Positions 47,522 to 56,032 of a DNA stretch of 64,000 nt are shown here, one piece after another. Made by a program: the position numbers and the translations under genes. Position 1 is the first letter of the stretch, and every line of letters starts with the position of its first letter. The stretch comes from Agrobacterium vitis (GTDB lineage: Bacteria > Pseudomonadota > Alphaproteobacteria > Rhizobiales > Rhizobiaceae): the NCBI RefSeq assembly GCF_013337045.2, contig NZ_CP118259.1, positions 310,001-374,000 on the forward strand, read 5' to 3'. The notes below the pieces were generated by a model, which saw only the letters and a list, made by a program, of their open reading frames with translations, was not told where the DNA came from and made no database searches.

Positions 47522-48799
47522 ATGAGTGATCACCACGTCGTGGTTGTTGGCGGTGGCTTTGGCGGGCTTCAGCTGGTGCATGATCTCAAAGGCAGCGGAG
47601 CGCGGATAACGCTGATCGATCGGCGAAACCATCACCTTTTCCAACCCCTTCTTTATCAGGTTGCAACAACCATTCTGTCCACCTCGGAAATCGCCTGGCC
47701 CATTCGCCATCTCTATAGCGACCGGCAGGAGGTTTCGACATTGCTGGGTGAAGTCGGCGGCGTCGATGTCGCTGCAAAGCAGGTCATGTTGCGCAGTGGT
47801 GCATCCATATCCTACGACACGCTTGTTCTTGCCACCGGAGCGACCCACGCTTATTTCGGACGCGATGAATGGGAGCCTGTGGCACCGGGCCTGAAGACGC
47901 TGGAGGATGCCACGACAATTCGCCGCCGCCTCCTTCTGGCCTTCGAGCAGGCAGAAACCACCCCTGACCCGGCGATGCGTGAGGCGCTTCTGACCTTCAC
48001 CATCGTTGGAGCCGGTCCGACCGGCGTCGAGCTTGCCGGTATTATCGCCGAGCTTGCACACAAGACTCTCCCCAAGGAATTTCGCGCCATCGATACCCGC
48101 AGGACAAAGGTGATCCTGGTCGAGGCGGGCCAGCGCGTGCTGCCAAGCTTTGCCCCGGAACTGTCTGCCTATGCACAAGGCGTGTTGGAAAAACTCGGCG
48201 TTGAAGTTCGTCTTGGGCAGCCTGTTACACAGTGCTCAAGCGAGGGCGTACAGATTGGTGAACAGTTCACTCCAAGCCGGACGATTGTCTGGGCGGCTGG
48301 TGTTCAGGCATCGGCTGCGGCGCGTTGGCTCAGTGTTCCCGCCGACAGGGCGGGTCGCGTCGTTGTTGAAAAAGATCTGACCTCTCCGGGAATGCCCGAT
48401 GTCTTCGTGATCGGAGACACGGCGTCGGTCATCCAAGGCAATAACACGCCTGTACCGGGTATTGCGCCTGCGGCCAAACAACAGGGCGCCTATGTCGCCA
48501 GAGTGATCAAGGCAAGACTGAAAGGCAAGCCCGCTCCCGCGCCATTCCATTACCGGCATCAAGGTAGCCTTGCCACCATCGGCCAGAGCGCGGCCATCGT
48601 TGACTTTGGTAAGGTAAAGCTAACGGGTAGTCTCGCATGGTGGATATGGGGTCTTGCACATATCTATTTTCTCATTGGCACACGCTCAAGACTTGCTGTC
48701 GCCTGGAGCTGGCTGTGGATTTATCTGAGCGGCCAGCATAGCGCCCGCTTGATTACTCAAAAAGAGACCATGAGGGATGACGGGCAGGCGAAAAACTGA
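47522..48799 (+). CDS. ndh: type II NADH:quinone oxidoreductase
   Basis: A 425-residue non-proton-pumping NADH dehydrogenase. FAD fold HHVVVVGGGFGGLQLVHDLK at the N-terminus, NAD fold FTIVGAGPTGVELAGIIAEL in the middle, and DVFVIGDTASV; the C-terminus has an amphipathic WWIWGLAHIYFLIGTRSRLA membrane anchor. It passes electrons from NADH to quinone at the membrane. It lies 242 bp after mqo on the same strand; together they could form an alternative quinone-reducing pair under the same regulation. Confidence 0.93.
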   Translation: MSDHHVVVVGGGFGGLQLVHDLKGSGARITLIDRRNHHLFQPLLYQVATTILSTSEIAWPIRHLYSDRQEVSTLLGEVGGVDVAAKQVMLRSGASISYDTLVLATGATHAYFGRDEWEPVAPGLKTLEDATTIRRRLLLAFEQAETTPDPAMREALLTFTIVGAGPTGVELAGIIAELAHKTLPKEFRAIDTRRTKVILVEAGQRVLPSFAPELSAYAQGVLEKLGVEVRLGQPVTQCSSEGVQIGEQFTPSRTIVWAAGVQASAAARWLSVPADRAGRVVVEKDLTSPGMPDVFVIGDTASVIQGNNTPVPGIAPAAKQQGAYVARVIKARLKGKPAPAPFHYRHQGSLATIGQSAAIVDFGKVKLTGSLAWWIWGLAHIYFLIGTRSRLAVAWSWLWIYLSGQHSARLITQKETMRDDGQAKN

Positions 48800-49260
48800 A
48801 ATTATATAAATAATATCATTGTATTAAGTGATGCCGCGACCCAGCCAAGATTAAGGTTGCGGAAGGGCTCAAGCTTTTAACTCTTTCTATTGGTCTGTTC
48901 GCTGAAAAATGGTCCTTCATAACGTATGGCTTACTCGGGCAATAACCCCAAATTTTTTGCCAAGGCCTTGAGGGAATGGATTGTAATGATGGGCGCCAAA
49001 ACGGCCCATCTTCAAAATTTGGCAGCGGTCGTCAGGCCAAGCATGCCTTACCATTAAAGCCTGATCACCCAATGAGGTCAGACAAATGGAAGATGCTTCT
49101 GATCAGAATCTCGACCTCGTGGCGCACGGCCATGACGATTGCCTATCTTTTCCCGGAAGTTCGGCCATCGCGCTTGATCTGCCTGGGCATCATGTCGCCT
49201 ATGATGCCAAAAGGATATCTGGAACGACTGGATGAGAAGGCAAATACTGGCTTTTAAGCA
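48800..49260. other. non-coding stretch at the left end of the island
   Basis: AT-rich sequence after ndh with one 93-codon frame (48976-49257) that I do not trust. The part from 49185 is similar, about four of five bases by eye, to 62014-62090, so both att-like sites have the same left flank. A CLGIMSPMMPKGYLERLD reading in this stretch has the counterpart VLGIRSPMMPKRYPARLEN at the other end. Confidence 0.5.
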
Positions 49261-49264
49261 GAAT

Positions 49265-49545
49265 TGGCTGGGGAACCTGGATTTTCACATGATTTCAAAG
49301 GCTTAGAAAGATAGCCTTTGATTTCCTTAAATTTTTCTGCCGCGAGCGACCGTGGATTCCATCTTTGTGCCCTGGCTTTGGGCTGACGTCAACATGGCGG
49401 CAGAGCGGCAATTATTTCCGCTCGGGAGGGCCAAGCCGGGGGTGAGGCGGGCATGTTCGCGTGGCAGCTTTGCGCCTCCCAATCGGCCATTCGCGATATT
49501 GGACCTAGATCCCGTAACCAGTCGTTCGCTGCGCCGCCAATGACA
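49265..49545 (+). repeat. att-associated dispersed repeat, copy 1
   Basis: Starts with the tRNA-Gln 3'-end sequence, then TTCACATGATTTCAAAGGCT, then the conserved core CGAGCGACCGTGGATTCCAT (about 49345), the block CTTTGGGCTGACGTCAACAT, and a GTGAGGCGGGCATGTTCGCG stretch. The same order of blocks occurs at 54607 and 58022 in the same orientation. No coding potential is shared among the three. No gene lies between it and the EAL remnant. Confidence 0.75.
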
Positions 49546-49633
49546 AGCCACTAGCTTTGTGAAACCCTTGCTCTCCGCTTCTGAAGCGGGGAGACTACGC
49601 TGTCGAATCCAGAAGATTTCAAATCGTGATCCC

Positions 49634-49898
49634 TCAAGCTGACTGGATCTGTAATGCTGTTTGATTTGTATTTGATTGCAGCTGACTTGCGATGAGTTGG
49701 CTGGCATCCTCACCGCTCATGGGCCGTCCGAACAGGTATCCCTGGATCAGATGCGGCTTGTGGGCCGCAAGAACAGCCATCTCCTCTTGGGTCTCGACGC
49801 CTTCGAGCACGCACCGCAAATGCAGCTTTGAGCATAGGGCAATGATGGCGGCGACGATTTCCCGCGATTTGATGCTAAGGGTAGCGAAACTCCGGTCA
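49634..49898 (-). pseudogene. EAL-domain fragment (C-terminal remnant)
   Basis: About 87 residues reading DRSFATLSIKSREIVAAIIA, then LRCVLEGVETQEEMAVLAAH, LIQGYLFGRPMSGEDAS and a short tail. This is the last third of an EAL (cyclic-di-GMP phosphodiesterase) domain, beginning at the Asp of the KIDRSF motif. Everything upstream, including the catalytic EVL/EAL motif, is missing, and the break coincides with the start of the hydrolase gene on the other strand (49910), so the fragment is a junction relic and cannot be active. Confidence 0.85.
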
Positions 49899-49909
49899 GG
49901 AGCAGTTTG

Positions 49910-51547
49910 ATGTACCAAATGGTCCGGCGTTTTCTCGGTTCTATGTCCCACACAGGCACGTTCATCGCGCTCGTTTTCTTTGCGGCCTCTCTCACACCAA
50001 GTCTCATGCCTCGGTCTTACCTGGTGCAAGGAGCGCTTTCGGGCGTTTGCGCTGCCGTGGGCTATATGGCGGGCGTGGCAGTGGGTTGGCTTTGGAGCTA
50101 CCTCGAACTTCCTCGCGAGTCGCGCAGGGAACGACCTCTGACGGTCGCATTCCTCGTCGTTGCGATACTCATCTCGAGCGTTTTTCTGTGGCATGCGGTC
50201 GAATGGCAAAATTCCATTCGCGTGCTTTGGCGCATGGACGCGCTCGATAGCGCCGAGCCTTTGAAACTGGCTTTTGTTGCCATCCTCGCCTTTGTCGTGC
50301 TGCTCATTACAGGACGTTTCTTTCAGCTTGCGGCTCGCGGTCTTTCGAGGTGGATCAACAGGTACGTTCCCCGACGGGTGGCGAGCGCCCTTGGCGTGAC
50401 CCTGGCCGCCCTGTTGTTCTGGACTGCCGGGCAGGGGCTGCTGCTGCGATGGGCGCTGGACGCAACGGATGCCTCGTTCCAGAAAGTTGACGCGCTGATC
50501 GACGACGATACTCCTGCACCGACCGACCAGGCGAAAACCGGGAGTGCATCTTCACTGGTGCCGTGGGAGGGCCTTGGACTGCAGGGGCGCCGTTTTGTCA
50601 GCTCTGGCCCCACTGCGCCCGACATCGGCGCGTTCTGGCAGCAGACAGCCGATGAGCCGATCCGGGCCTATATCGGGCTCAACAACGGCGATACGGTGGA
50701 AGCCAGAGCCGCGCTCGCCCTGAAGGAGCTTCAGCGACAGGGAGGTTTCGATCGGTCGATCCTCGTCATTATCGTCCCGACAGGAACCGGATGGGTCGAC
50801 CCCGCCGCCATGGACACGCTCGAGTTTCTTCACCGCGGCGATGTGGCCAGCGTCGCGCTCCAATATTCCTATCTTGCGAGCTGGTTGTCTTTGATGGTGG
50901 AGCCGGACAATGGTCAGGCTGCGGCGAGGGCCTTGTTCACCGAAGTCTACGACCACTGGAAAACGCTTCCGCGTGAACAGCGGCCGAAGCTTTATCTTTA
51001 CGGCCTCAGCCTTGGAGCGCTCAATTCACAGCTTTCGACCGACATATACGATGTTGTGGCTGATCCCTTCCAGGGCGCTCTGTGGAGCGGTCCTCCGTTT
51101 CGAAGTGAAAGATGGCGCGCTATAACCAATCAGCGTCAAACTGGTTCTCCTGCGTGGCTTCCCAGGTTTCGTGATGGTTCGGTGGTCCGTTTCTCGAACC
51201 AGACAATGACACCTTCGCAGTACGATGCGGCCTGGGGTCCGATACGCTTCATTTACCTCCAATATGCCAGTGATCCGATCGTCTTTTTTGAAACATCGTC
51301 TTTTTTCAAAGAGCCTGATTGGATGCAGGGTCAACGAGGTCCGGACGTCTCGCCGCAGTTCAGGTGGGTTCCCGTGGTGACGATGCTACAGCTCGCTTTC
51401 GACATGGCGATCGGAACAACGTCTCCGGTCGGATTCGGCCACGTCTACGCTCCCGAGGACTATATTGACAGTTGGATCGCGTTGACCGATCCGCCTGATA
51501 TGGATCACTCGGCGGTTGAGCAACTCAAGAAGCGGTTTGCCAAGTGA
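49910..51547 (+). CDS. alpha/beta-hydrolase family membrane protein (Abhydrolase_9-like)
   Basis: A 545-residue protein. The N-terminal half has several membrane helices (GTFIALVFFAASLTPSLMPR, PLTVAFLVVAILISSVFLW, LAFVAILAFVVLLITGRFFQ); the C-terminal half is an alpha/beta-hydrolase-like domain with nucleophile-type motif LYLYGLSLGALNS and VPTGTGWVDPAAMDTLEFLH. This matches the Abhydrolase_9 family of uncharacterised membrane hydrolases. The ATG at 49910 follows GGAG by seven bases, but that ribosome site lies in the edge of the EAL remnant, so transcription control was probably acquired at the junction. Confidence 0.85.
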   Translation: MYQMVRRFLGSMSHTGTFIALVFFAASLTPSLMPRSYLVQGALSGVCAAVGYMAGVAVGWLWSYLELPRESRRERPLTVAFLVVAILISSVFLWHAVEWQNSIRVLWRMDALDSAEPLKLAFVAILAFVVLLITGRFFQLAARGLSRWINRYVPRRVASALGVTLAALLFWTAGQGLLLRWALDATDASFQKVDALIDDDTPAPTDQAKTGSASSLVPWEGLGLQGRRFVSSGPTAPDIGAFWQQTADEPIRAYIGLNNGDTVEARAALALKELQRQGGFDRSILVIIVPTGTGWVDPAAMDTLEFLHRGDVASVALQYSYLASWLSLMVEPDNGQAAARALFTEVYDHWKTLPREQRPKLYLYGLSLGALNSQLSTDIYDVVADPFQGALWSGPPFRSERWRAITNQRQTGSPAWLPRFRDGSVVRFSNQTMTPSQYDAAWGPIRFIYLQYASDPIVFFETSSFFKEPDWMQGQRGPDVSPQFRWVPVVTMLQLAFDMAIGTTSPVGFGHVYAPEDYIDSWIALTDPPDMDHSAVEQLKKRFAK

Positions 51548-51610
51548 CCGATACCGGCGCGATCCATCGATCTCTCCGTGGCGAGGGGGACGGCAAGGGG
51601 ACAAACTGGT

Positions 51611-53080
51611 CTACGCAGCAATGTTCTTGCTCAACTGCCCATCCTTCATGATCACAAGGAAGTTTTTCGCCGGGTCCTCGACCAAGGCGATGTCCGCAAT
51701 CGGGTCGCCGTCGACCAGCAGCAAGTCGGCAAGCGCGCCTTCTTGAACCACGCCCAGCTTCCCTTCGTAAGGGCTCCGAAGGCGGGAGAGCGCGAGTAGC
51801 TGGCCATTGTCCCCCGTCGCCATCTTCAGGATTTCGGCAGGCTTGTACCAGCGGGTGAGCTTTGTGAGTTGTGCACCCTGCCGCGCGGCTGCCTTAGCAT
51901 CGAACAGCGTGTCGGTACCCCAGGCCGTCTTGACCTTGTGCTTCTTGGCAAGCGCGTAGGCGGCGTCGGTGCCGGAAAACATCTCCAGTTGCTTGCGTCT
52001 GTTTGGCGACCCCTCGGCAAAGGGCGTTGCGTCCTGATCGTCCAGAAAGGGCTGCAGGCACCACCAGATACCTTTTTCCGCGAGCAGGGCCACCGTCTCG
52101 TCGTCGAGCAGGTTGCCATGCTCTATGCACCGAACGCCAGCGGCGACCGCCTGGGCGACAGCCTTTGGCGTGTAGGCATGAACCGTCGCATACGTCCCCC
52201 AGTTTTCCGAGGCGCCGACGCCCGCCTGCATCTCCTCAAGCGTGAACTGCGTCACATCGAGCGGATCGAACGCGGATGACACGCCTCCACCGGCCATGAT
52301 CTTGATCTGCGACGCGCCGAGTGCCAGTTGTTCGCGGGCGCGCTTGCGGACCGTGCCGGGATCGTCGGCAATGGCCGAGCCGCCCACACGCTCGCTGTAG
52401 GTGAAATCGTCCGGTCGCGCGGGGAGGTCGACCGGAAGCCTGAAGTCGCCGTGGCCACCCGTTTGCGAGATGAACGCGCCCGATGGCCAGATCCTTGGCC
52501 CGGGAACGAGTCCGGTATCGATGCCGCGCTTCAACCCGAAGCATGGGCCGCCCATATCGCGAATTGTGGTGAACCCCCTCATCAAGGTGTCGTTGGCCGC
52601 CTTCACTGCCGCGACATTGATGAAGCCGATGTCAGCAGTCAGGACGGCCAATTGGGGAACGGTCGCAAACATGATGTGGGTATGCGCGTCGATCATGCCC
52701 GGCATCAATGTTCGCCCGCCGCCCGCTATTCGCGTGACGGAAAGGTCGGCTGGAATCTGGATGGGTGACGGCGAAATTGACGTTATCAGGTTTCCGATCA
52801 CCAGCACATTGGATGGACTGGACAAAGTTTCCGACATCCCGTCGAATATGCGCACGTTTTCGAACAACACTGCTTTTGGCGGCGTTGACTGAGCCCGCAC
52901 GGCGCTCGGCAGACCCGCTAGCCCGAACCCGGCCAGCATCGCAGCAGCGCCGATGAAAAATCCGCGGCGCCGAAGATCGGCATTCATTCGGTGAGTGAGC
53001 GTCTGCAATACGGGATCGCAACATTTGCAAGGCAGGTCGCTGGCGAGATGGCCGTACTTGGTGCCAAACCGAAATCTCAT
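51611..53080 (-). CDS. Tat-exported amidohydrolase family protein
   Basis: A 489-residue metal-dependent hydrolase of the imidazolonepropionase/prolidase-like amidohydrolase group. Metal motif MPGMIDAHTHIMFATV, IKIMAGGGVSS with the carboxylated-Lys-type region, VHAYTPKAVAQAVAAGVRCI with the later His, and AWGTDTLFD with the last Asp. A twin-arginine leader, LRRRGFFIGAAAMLAGFGLA ending VRAQ, is preceded by 31 residues including CKCC. I chose ATG 53080 because GGAGGGGGAAGC precedes it; ATG 52987 lacks one. Converges with the membrane hydrolase (63 bp). Substrate unknown. Confidence 0.85.
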   Translation of the reverse strand: MRFRFGTKYGHLASDLPCKCCDPVLQTLTHRMNADLRRRGFFIGAAAMLAGFGLAGLPSAVRAQSTPPKAVLFENVRIFDGMSETLSSPSNVLVIGNLITSISPSPIQIPADLSVTRIAGGGRTLMPGMIDAHTHIMFATVPQLAVLTADIGFINVAAVKAANDTLMRGFTTIRDMGGPCFGLKRGIDTGLVPGPRIWPSGAFISQTGGHGDFRLPVDLPARPDDFTYSERVGGSAIADDPGTVRKRAREQLALGASQIKIMAGGGVSSAFDPLDVTQFTLEEMQAGVGASENWGTYATVHAYTPKAVAQAVAAGVRCIEHGNLLDDETVALLAEKGIWWCLQPFLDDQDATPFAEGSPNRRKQLEMFSGTDAAYALAKKHKVKTAWGTDTLFDAKAAARQGAQLTKLTRWYKPAEILKMATGDNGQLLALSRLRSPYEGKLGVVQEGALADLLLVDGDPIADIALVEDPAKNFLVIMKDGQLSKNIAA

Positions 53081-53234
53081 GCTTCCCCCTCCGCGAGCAT
53101 CACGACACAAGCATCTGCCCGCATTCAATTTTCAACGCAAAGTCAAAATAGGTTACGCTTACATAACCATTGCTTGCAAGCGAAAACTATAGTGCTATCA
53201 TCAAAGTACGCACAGTTGCCGGTGGGGGAGACTT

Positions 53235-54032
53235 ATGTTTTACAACATCATTCTGGCGGCGGGGCTTACGCTCGCATTGTCACTTCCAGCATCCGCCGAA
53301 GATAAGGCGACTGATCTACTTGCTGACCGTGAATGGAGCGTAATCGTCAGCCCCTATGTCTGGGCTGCGTCCCTTCACGGCAATGCGTCGCTGGCAGGGT
53401 TGGACAGCAATGTCGATATTCCGTTCTCCGATATTTTCAAACATCTCGATCTTGCGGCCATGGGCAATGTAGAAGTGACGAACGGACTGTTCGGCTTCTA
53501 CGTTGATGGACAGTATGTTCAGACGAGCCAGGACGAGGATCTCGCCGACTTCGAAGTCGGCTTGAAGATCAGGACGACTATTCTGGCAGTCGGCGCTTAC
53601 TACCGCGTCTACGACCTGGCACTTGGGGGAGACACGGTGTTCGGCGAACCCCGGCATTTCACCGTCGAGCCGACGGTCGGCGTTCGTTGGACAAAACTCG
53701 AAGCGGATGCTGATGCAGGATTCATCTCGGCAAACAAGTCTGCGGCCTGGCTTGACCCGTTCGTGGGCGTGCGTCTGAGCGCAGATCTTTCAGAGCGATG
53801 GAACCTGGCCGGCGAAGCCGACATTGGCGGGTTCGATATTGGTTCGAAGCTCGCTATAAATGCCCAGGCCTATCTCGGATACCGGACCTACATGTTCAAT
53901 CATCCGACGATTTTGCGCGTTGGGTATCGTGTGCTTTCGCAAGACTACGAAACGGAAGATTTCACAGGAAACCAATTTCGCTGGGACGTTACCCAGCATG
54001 GTCCGGTATTGGGTTTTTCAATGCGTTTCTGA
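53235..54032 (+). CDS. outer-membrane beta-barrel protein
   Basis: A 265-residue exported protein: signal peptide MFYNIILAAGLTLALSLPAS followed by AEDKA, then alternating strands such as WSVIVSPYVWAASLHGNASL and AYLGYRTYMFNHPTILRVGY, ending in GPVLGFSMRF with the C-terminal Phe typical of barrel insertion. Likely an outer-membrane protein of the Omp_b-brl class with unknown ligand. GGGGGAG precedes the ATG. It is divergent from the amidohydrolase across 154 bp, so the two could form one functional unit, the barrel supplying substrate to the periplasmic enzyme. Confidence 0.8.
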   Translation: MFYNIILAAGLTLALSLPASAEDKATDLLADREWSVIVSPYVWAASLHGNASLAGLDSNVDIPFSDIFKHLDLAAMGNVEVTNGLFGFYVDGQYVQTSQDEDLADFEVGLKIRTTILAVGAYYRVYDLALGGDTVFGEPRHFTVEPTVGVRWTKLEADADAGFISANKSAAWLDPFVGVRLSADLSERWNLAGEADIGGFDIGSKLAINAQAYLGYRTYMFNHPTILRVGYRVLSQDYETEDFTGNQFRWDVTQHGPVLGFSMRF

Positions 54033-54087
54033 GGGTGTCTCGAGGACTGCGACCTGCGCCTGATATCAAGTCAACGAGGACGTCCGG

Positions 54088-54276
54088 ATGTCCAACATAC
54101 AGCGTGCGATCCCGAGATGGACGTGGATAGCGCCAGCGCTGGCATCCGCACTTCTTGCGCTGAAGTTTATGCATATCGGGCCGTCGGATCTTCGCCGTCT
54201 TCCTGTTGGTGGCAGCAATCCCATAACCTTGACTGATCCCGGCAGTGCCAAGCAGGCGCGACAGGGCCGACCATGA
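54088..54276 (+). CDS. small hypothetical membrane protein
   Basis: A 62-residue frame starting MSNIQRAIPRWTWIAPALAS with one hydrophobic helix (TWIAPALASALLALKFMHI) and a polar tail. GAGGAC precedes the ATG by nine bases, and it follows the barrel gene by 55 bp, so co-transcription is possible. No family recognised; coding status is uncertain. Confidence 0.4.
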   Translation: MSNIQRAIPRWTWIAPALASALLALKFMHIGPSDLRRLPVGGSNPITLTDPGSAKQARQGRP

Positions 54277-54606
54277 TGTTGAAGCTTGTCAGCAAGCTAT
54301 CCTGCAGCAATTCAACGCGCGGAGCTTCGCGAAATTCTGACAGAGCGAGGCCCTTGTCAGGGTCTCAGCTTTCTCAATTGCGGTCTCGGCATGTGTCAGC
54401 CTCTTCCCTCCCTTGGTCGGAAGCGGACAGTCTGGTGTCGGCCGAAGGCGGTTGTCTCTTGTAGGTCCCCAGCCGATTTTGTGAGACCCGTTTGAGCACG
54501 AAGGATGGCCTGATGAACGGCCCTCAGAATTCTTCAAGTTGTTGAGAAGACGTCGCTTTTTTCTGTGAGAAACAGCCACCAAATTCACGCGCAAAACCGA
54601 CCTAAA
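54277..54606. other. non-coding remnant region
   Basis: No supported gene. Several short frames exist on both strands but lack ribosome sites and family features. The stretch contains GCGGACAGTCTGGTGTCGGC and ends 0 bp before the second att-like copy at 54607. Confidence 0.4.
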
Positions 54607-54980
54607 ATGGCTTGCCTGGAGAACCTGGATTCTCACATGATTTCAATGTCTTAGATGATAAGCCTTGAAATTCTCTCTGTTTTCTCATCGCGAGCGACCG
54701 TGGATGCCATCTTTGTGCCCTGGCTTTGGGCATCAGTCAATATGGGTGTGGAGCGGAAATAATTTCCGCTTCTGGGTCGAGTTCACCGTCGTGCGGTCGC
54801 TGCGCGGCTGGCCGCTTCACGCCTTCATTTCTGTCATCCGCAGCACTGGCATGAGTTCCTGAGAGCTTTCAGTCTGCTTCGCTAGTGGTCACGCCCGCTT
54901 CGCGCCTCATTGTCGGCCATAGAGGTCGTGCCGTACTTGCCCAGAAGCAGACATCGTCCCGGCGGCGGCATCGTGTCCCC
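54607..54980 (+). repeat. att-associated dispersed repeat, copy 2
   Basis: Begins TGGCTTGCCTGGAGAACCTG, a degenerate tRNA-Gln 3' end, then TTCTCACATGATTTCAATGT, the core GCGAGCGACCGTGGATGCCA (about 54690), CTTTGGGCATCAGTCAATAT and TAATTTCCGCTTC. After about 110 bp unlike the others it resumes with TGTCGGCCATAGAGGTCGTG and CCCGGCGGCGGC (54913-54970), which match the tail of copy 3. So this copy has been split by an unrelated insertion or has diverged in the middle. Confidence 0.7.
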
Positions 54981-54996
54981 AGTGCGTCAAATGCGG

Positions 54997-55923
54997 TTAC
55001 CCGAGACTGCCAGCAAACTGCTCTGGCCACTGATTGCGCTCTGCCAGAGCCGTCACAAAATCGATAAAGACACGGGTCTTTGCAGGGAGCTGTGATCGGC
55101 TTGCGAAGTACACCGAAATCGCGCCTGCATCGCAATACCACTGCGGCAACAGCCGGACCAGACGCCCGGCCTTGAGATGAGGCTGGGCGTCTGCTTTCGG
55201 AACTAGGGCGACGCCCACCCCTAGAACGGCAGCACTGAGCATGGCGGCGGGATCGTTGACGACCAGAGTTTCGGATAACTCCGCAGCCGCCTCACGGCCA
55301 GCCGCATCGCGCATCGTCCATTGGCGGATGCGTCCGCTCTGCCTCAAACGCATCACGACGCTGTCCAGGGCCTTCAACCCCGCCGGGTCGAACGGCGGCA
55401 CGCGACCTGCGATATAGCCCGGTGATGCCACCGCAATGATGTGAACCGGAGCCAGCGTTCGGGCGACAATGCCCGGGTTCAGATCGAAGCCTCCGCCGAT
55501 CGCTGCATCATAGCCATCGGCCACAAGGTCGACGGGTCTGGCATCGAAATGACATTCCGGCTTCACACCCGGATAGAGCCTCAGAAACTCCGGCAGATGG
55601 GGAAGGATATGCAGCACGCCGAGGGTGGGCGGCAGGCTGACCTTGAGCACACCCTTCGGCTCACCCTGCACAGCCGCACCTCCGATCGCTGCCTGTATGA
55701 TGTCGAGGCTATCGGAGACCGCCAATCTGAAGCTCTCGCCCGCCTCGGTGAGAACGAGCTTCCGCGTCGAGCGATGGAACAGTCGGATACCGAGGTTGCG
55801 CTCAAGCATGGCGACGTTGCGGCTGACGGCGGCCGGAGTGAGCGACATGCGTCTGGCCGCTTCGGAAAAACTGCCATGCTCGGCGCTGCGGACGAAGGAT
55901 TCAAGATTCGCCAGTGTTTCCAT
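54997..55923 (-). CDS. LysR family transcriptional regulator
   Basis: A 308-residue regulator of the CrgA/DsdC-like subgroup. Winged helix METLANLESFVRSAEHGSFS, MSLTPAAVSRNVAMLERNLG, LFHRSTRKLVLT; effector domain VDLVADGYDAAIGGGFD. It is divergent from the SDR gene with a 109-bp gap, so the SDR-reductase-SnoaL operon is its likely regulon. Start ATG 55923 has AAAGGAG upstream, which decides against a start 14 codons earlier. Confidence 0.9.
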   Translation of the reverse strand: METLANLESFVRSAEHGSFSEAARRMSLTPAAVSRNVAMLERNLGIRLFHRSTRKLVLTEAGESFRLAVSDSLDIIQAAIGGAAVQGEPKGVLKVSLPPTLGVLHILPHLPEFLRLYPGVKPECHFDARPVDLVADGYDAAIGGGFDLNPGIVARTLAPVHIIAVASPGYIAGRVPPFDPAGLKALDSVVMRLRQSGRIRQWTMRDAAGREAAAELSETLVVNDPAAMLSAAVLGVGVALVPKADAQPHLKAGRLVRLLPQWYCDAGAISVYFASRSQLPAKTRVFIDFVTALAERNQWPEQFAGSLG

Positions 55924-56032
55924 CGTCGCTCCTTTCAAGTGATCATTGAAGATATAACAAGCCAATTCCAGCTAATCAAAGAGAAATAGATCGTGCATAT
56001 CTGCGTCATCAAAGATCGTAAGGAGCAAACAG

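Noticed and set aside
48976..49257. 93-codon frame as a gene
   Set aside because: No ribosome site or recognisable domain; only the tail is shared with the other border, as DNA repeat.
54289..54636. 115-codon minus-strand frame
   Set aside because: Crosses into the repeat copy and has no protein-like features.
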